DNA of 23,596 nucleotides from an uncultured bacterium. Lineage in GTDB: Bacteria; Pseudomonadota; Gammaproteobacteria; Burkholderiales; Burkholderiaceae_F. The stretch covers positions 1-23,596 of the forward strand of contig CAJMRV010000009.1 in the NCBI GenBank assembly GCA_905215795.1, written 5' to 3'. A program made the position numbers and the translations under genes. Shown here one piece after another: positions 22,482-23,596 of the stretch. The notes beneath the pieces were generated by a model, which worked only from the letters and a program-made list of their open reading frames with translations, was not told the origin of the DNA and made no database searches. The stretch's first letter is position 1. Each line of letters begins with the position of its first letter.

Positions 22482-23522
22482 ATGGAGGACAGCGAATTCA
22501 ACGGCATCGTCCGTGAGACGAAGGCACGCGCCGAGGGCGCCTGGCTCGACATCCTCGTGGCGCACGGCGTGGACGCCTCGCTTCTGACGCGATCCAACCG
22601 TCCCTGTCCCGCCTGCGGCGGCGAGGACCGCTTCAGCTTCCATCCCGAGGATCCCGACGGATTCTGGTTCTGCCGCAAATGCGGCCACGGCGACGGCTTC
22701 GACCTGCTCGGACGCGTCACCGGCGCCTCCTTCTGGGAGGTGCTTTGCATGGTGAGGCGCCATCTCGGGCTCCCCGACGTGGAGCCGGGACGCCGTCCGC
22801 GTTCTGCGCGCTCCTCCGACTCCGCCGTCGAGTCCCGTCCGAACTGGCTGGCCGACTGGGAGGCGGCACGCCCCCTTTCCGAACTCCCCGACGACGACCC
22901 CGTTGTCCTCTACCTTCAACGCCGCGGCCTGGGTGTTCCACGTGGAACAAGGGCCCTGCGCTCCCATCCCTCGCTCGAGTACTGGTCCTTCGACGGTGAA
23001 GCGCCGGTGATGCTCGGACGCCACCCGGCGATGCTCTCGCTCCTCACCGACGACGAGGGCCGCCCCGAAAGCCTCCACCGGACCTACCTCACGCCCGACG
23101 GGGCGAAGGCCGACGTCCCCTGCGTGAAGAAGCTCGTGCGCTCGCGCCTCGAGGGAGGTCTCATCCGCATCAGCGAACCCGGCGACGTGCTCGGCGTCGC
23201 CGAGGGCGTCGAGACGGCGCTCGCCGCCGCGGGCATCTTCGGCGTGCCCGTCTGGAGCGCGGTCTCCGTGGGCGGCTTCAGCCGCTTCAAGGTCCCCGAA
23301 GGCGTTCGGAAGGTGATGGTCTTCGGCGACAACGACGCGGGCTACGCCGGCCAGGCGGGCGCCTACAACCTCGCGATGCGCCTCAAGCGGGACGATCCCG
23401 GACTCGAGGTGGAGGTGTGCATCCCCTCGGTGGAGGGTTACGACTGGGCCGACGTGAGGTTGAAGAGCCTCGGGCGCAATTCGCCCGGCTCCGCCGGACG
23501 TCGTGGACGGCGCCGACGCTGA
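22482..23522 (+). CDS. Primase-like protein (P4-type zinc finger plus Toprim)
   Basis: Related to the primase module of phage P4 alpha and plasmid primases. The 346-residue protein has an N-terminal zinc finger C42-P-A-C45 ... C64-R-K-C67, with the surrounding CPACGGEDRFSFHPED and GHGDGFDLL pattern of that family. A middle region of the plasmid/phage primase type follows, then a Toprim domain with the catalytic Glu in AEGVETALAA (E241) and the acidic DND of VFGDNDAG (283-285). No helicase domain follows; the protein ends in a basic tail (RRGRRRR). I chose the ATG at 22482, since GGAGG lies eight bases upstream; an ATG at 22467 lacks one. Codons 152-156 spell a perfect parS. It could be a domesticated mobile-element primase or a chromosomal accessory protein. 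Confidence 0.83.
   Translation: MEDSEFNGIVRETKARAEGAWLDILVAHGVDASLLTRSNRPCPACGGEDRFSFHPEDPDGFWFCRKCGHGDGFDLLGRVTGASFWEVLCMVRRHLGLPDVEPGRRPRSARSSDSAVESRPNWLADWEAARPLSELPDDDPVVLYLQRRGLGVPRGTRALRSHPSLEYWSFDGEAPVMLGRHPAMLSLLTDDEGRPESLHRTYLTPDGAKADVPCVKKLVRSRLEGGLIRISEPGDVLGVAEGVETALAAAGIFGVPVWSAVSVGGFSRFKVPEGVRKVMVFGDNDAGYAGQAGAYNLAMRLKRDDPGLEVEVCIPSVEGYDWADVRLKSLGRNSPGSAGRRGRRRR
22934..22949. promoter_or_regulatory. parS: Perfect parS site inside the primase-like gene
   Basis: TGTTCCACGTGGAACA is a perfect 16-bp palindrome and an exact match to the chromosomal parS consensus. It covers codons 152-156, read GTT CCA CGT GGA ACA (Val-Pro-Arg-Gly-Thr). These codons end in A or T while flanking codons almost all end in G or C, so the DNA sequence itself appears to be under selection. 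ParB would bind here and load onto neighbouring DNA. Confidence 0.92.
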
Positions 23523-23549
23523 CTCCTTTCAGAGGGACGAACCCAAATT

Positions 23550-23578
23550 CCCGCCTGCTAGATACACTTTTAGGCGGG
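23550..23578. repeat. Inverted repeat after the primase-like gene
   Basis: CCCGCCT (23550-23556) and AGGCGGG (23572-23578) form a 7-bp perfect stem with a 15-base A/T-rich loop, 27 bases past the stop. The plus-strand flank is TAATGGG, without a T-run, so it is at best a weak terminator. The window ends 18 bases later and nothing more can be concluded. Confidence 0.4.
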
Positions 23579-23596
23579 TAATGGGATCTCGAGTTT

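Noticed and set aside
23470..23487. GGGCG/CGCCC inverted repeat near the end of the primase-like gene as a terminator
   Set aside because: It lies within the coding region and is not followed by a T-run.

Overview
The window is a high-GC stretch of bacterial chromosome, densely packed with genes that nearly all read on the minus strand. Gene content and order (TPR protein-lolB-ispE-tRNA-Gln-prs-rplY, and kdsD-kdsC-lptC-lptA-lptB-rpoN-ptsN-rapZ) match the conserved backbone of Betaproteobacteria of the order Burkholderiales. The shortened gene set (no hpf, hprK, mutM or pth where relatives usually carry them) fits a host-associated member such as the Sutterellaceae. The family-level placement is an inference from memory, not a database match.

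Layout: 37-1788 is a DEAD-box RNA helicase. 1986-7068 holds ribosomal protein L25, PRPP synthetase, tRNA-Gln(TTG), IspE, the lipoprotein LolB and a secreted TPR protein, all on the minus strand. mutY (7161-8213, plus) diverges from this group and ends at a terminator facing rapZ. 8301-14978 (minus) is the envelope and nitrogen-control block: KDO precursor synthesis (kdsD, kdsC), LPS transport (lptC, lptA, lptB), sigma-54 (rpoN), PTS-Ntr EIIA (ptsN) and rapZ. 15090-18309 (minus) is a complete glutamate/aspartate ABC transporter, gltI-gltJ-gltK-gltL. 18526-22053 (minus) holds a crotonase-fold protein and a Pat-type protein acetyltransferase. At the right edge, on the plus strand, are a small conserved protein and a primase-like zinc-finger/Toprim protein.

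The most informative signals lie between or inside genes. Upstream of gltI there is a consensus sigma-54 promoter (TGGCACG-N4-TTGCT) with a consensus NtrC enhancer (TGCACC-N5-GGTGCA) about 145 bp upstream of the predicted start. The transporter is therefore very probably nitrogen-regulated through the sigma factor encoded 7 kb away. Two ParB-binding parS sequences are present. One is a perfect 16-bp palindrome written inside the primase-like gene in codons unlike those around it. The other, one base off consensus, lies between gltI and gltJ. They suggest the window belongs to the origin-proximal segregation domain.

Several enzymes carry unusual residues: a crotonase without any of the usual catalytic glutamates, a MutY with a shortened iron-sulfur cysteine spacing, and an IspE with Lys in place of the base-stacking Tyr. 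Five convincing intrinsic terminators delimit the transcription units. No insertion sequence, CRISPR array or rRNA is visible, and no gap between genes exceeds 300 bases.
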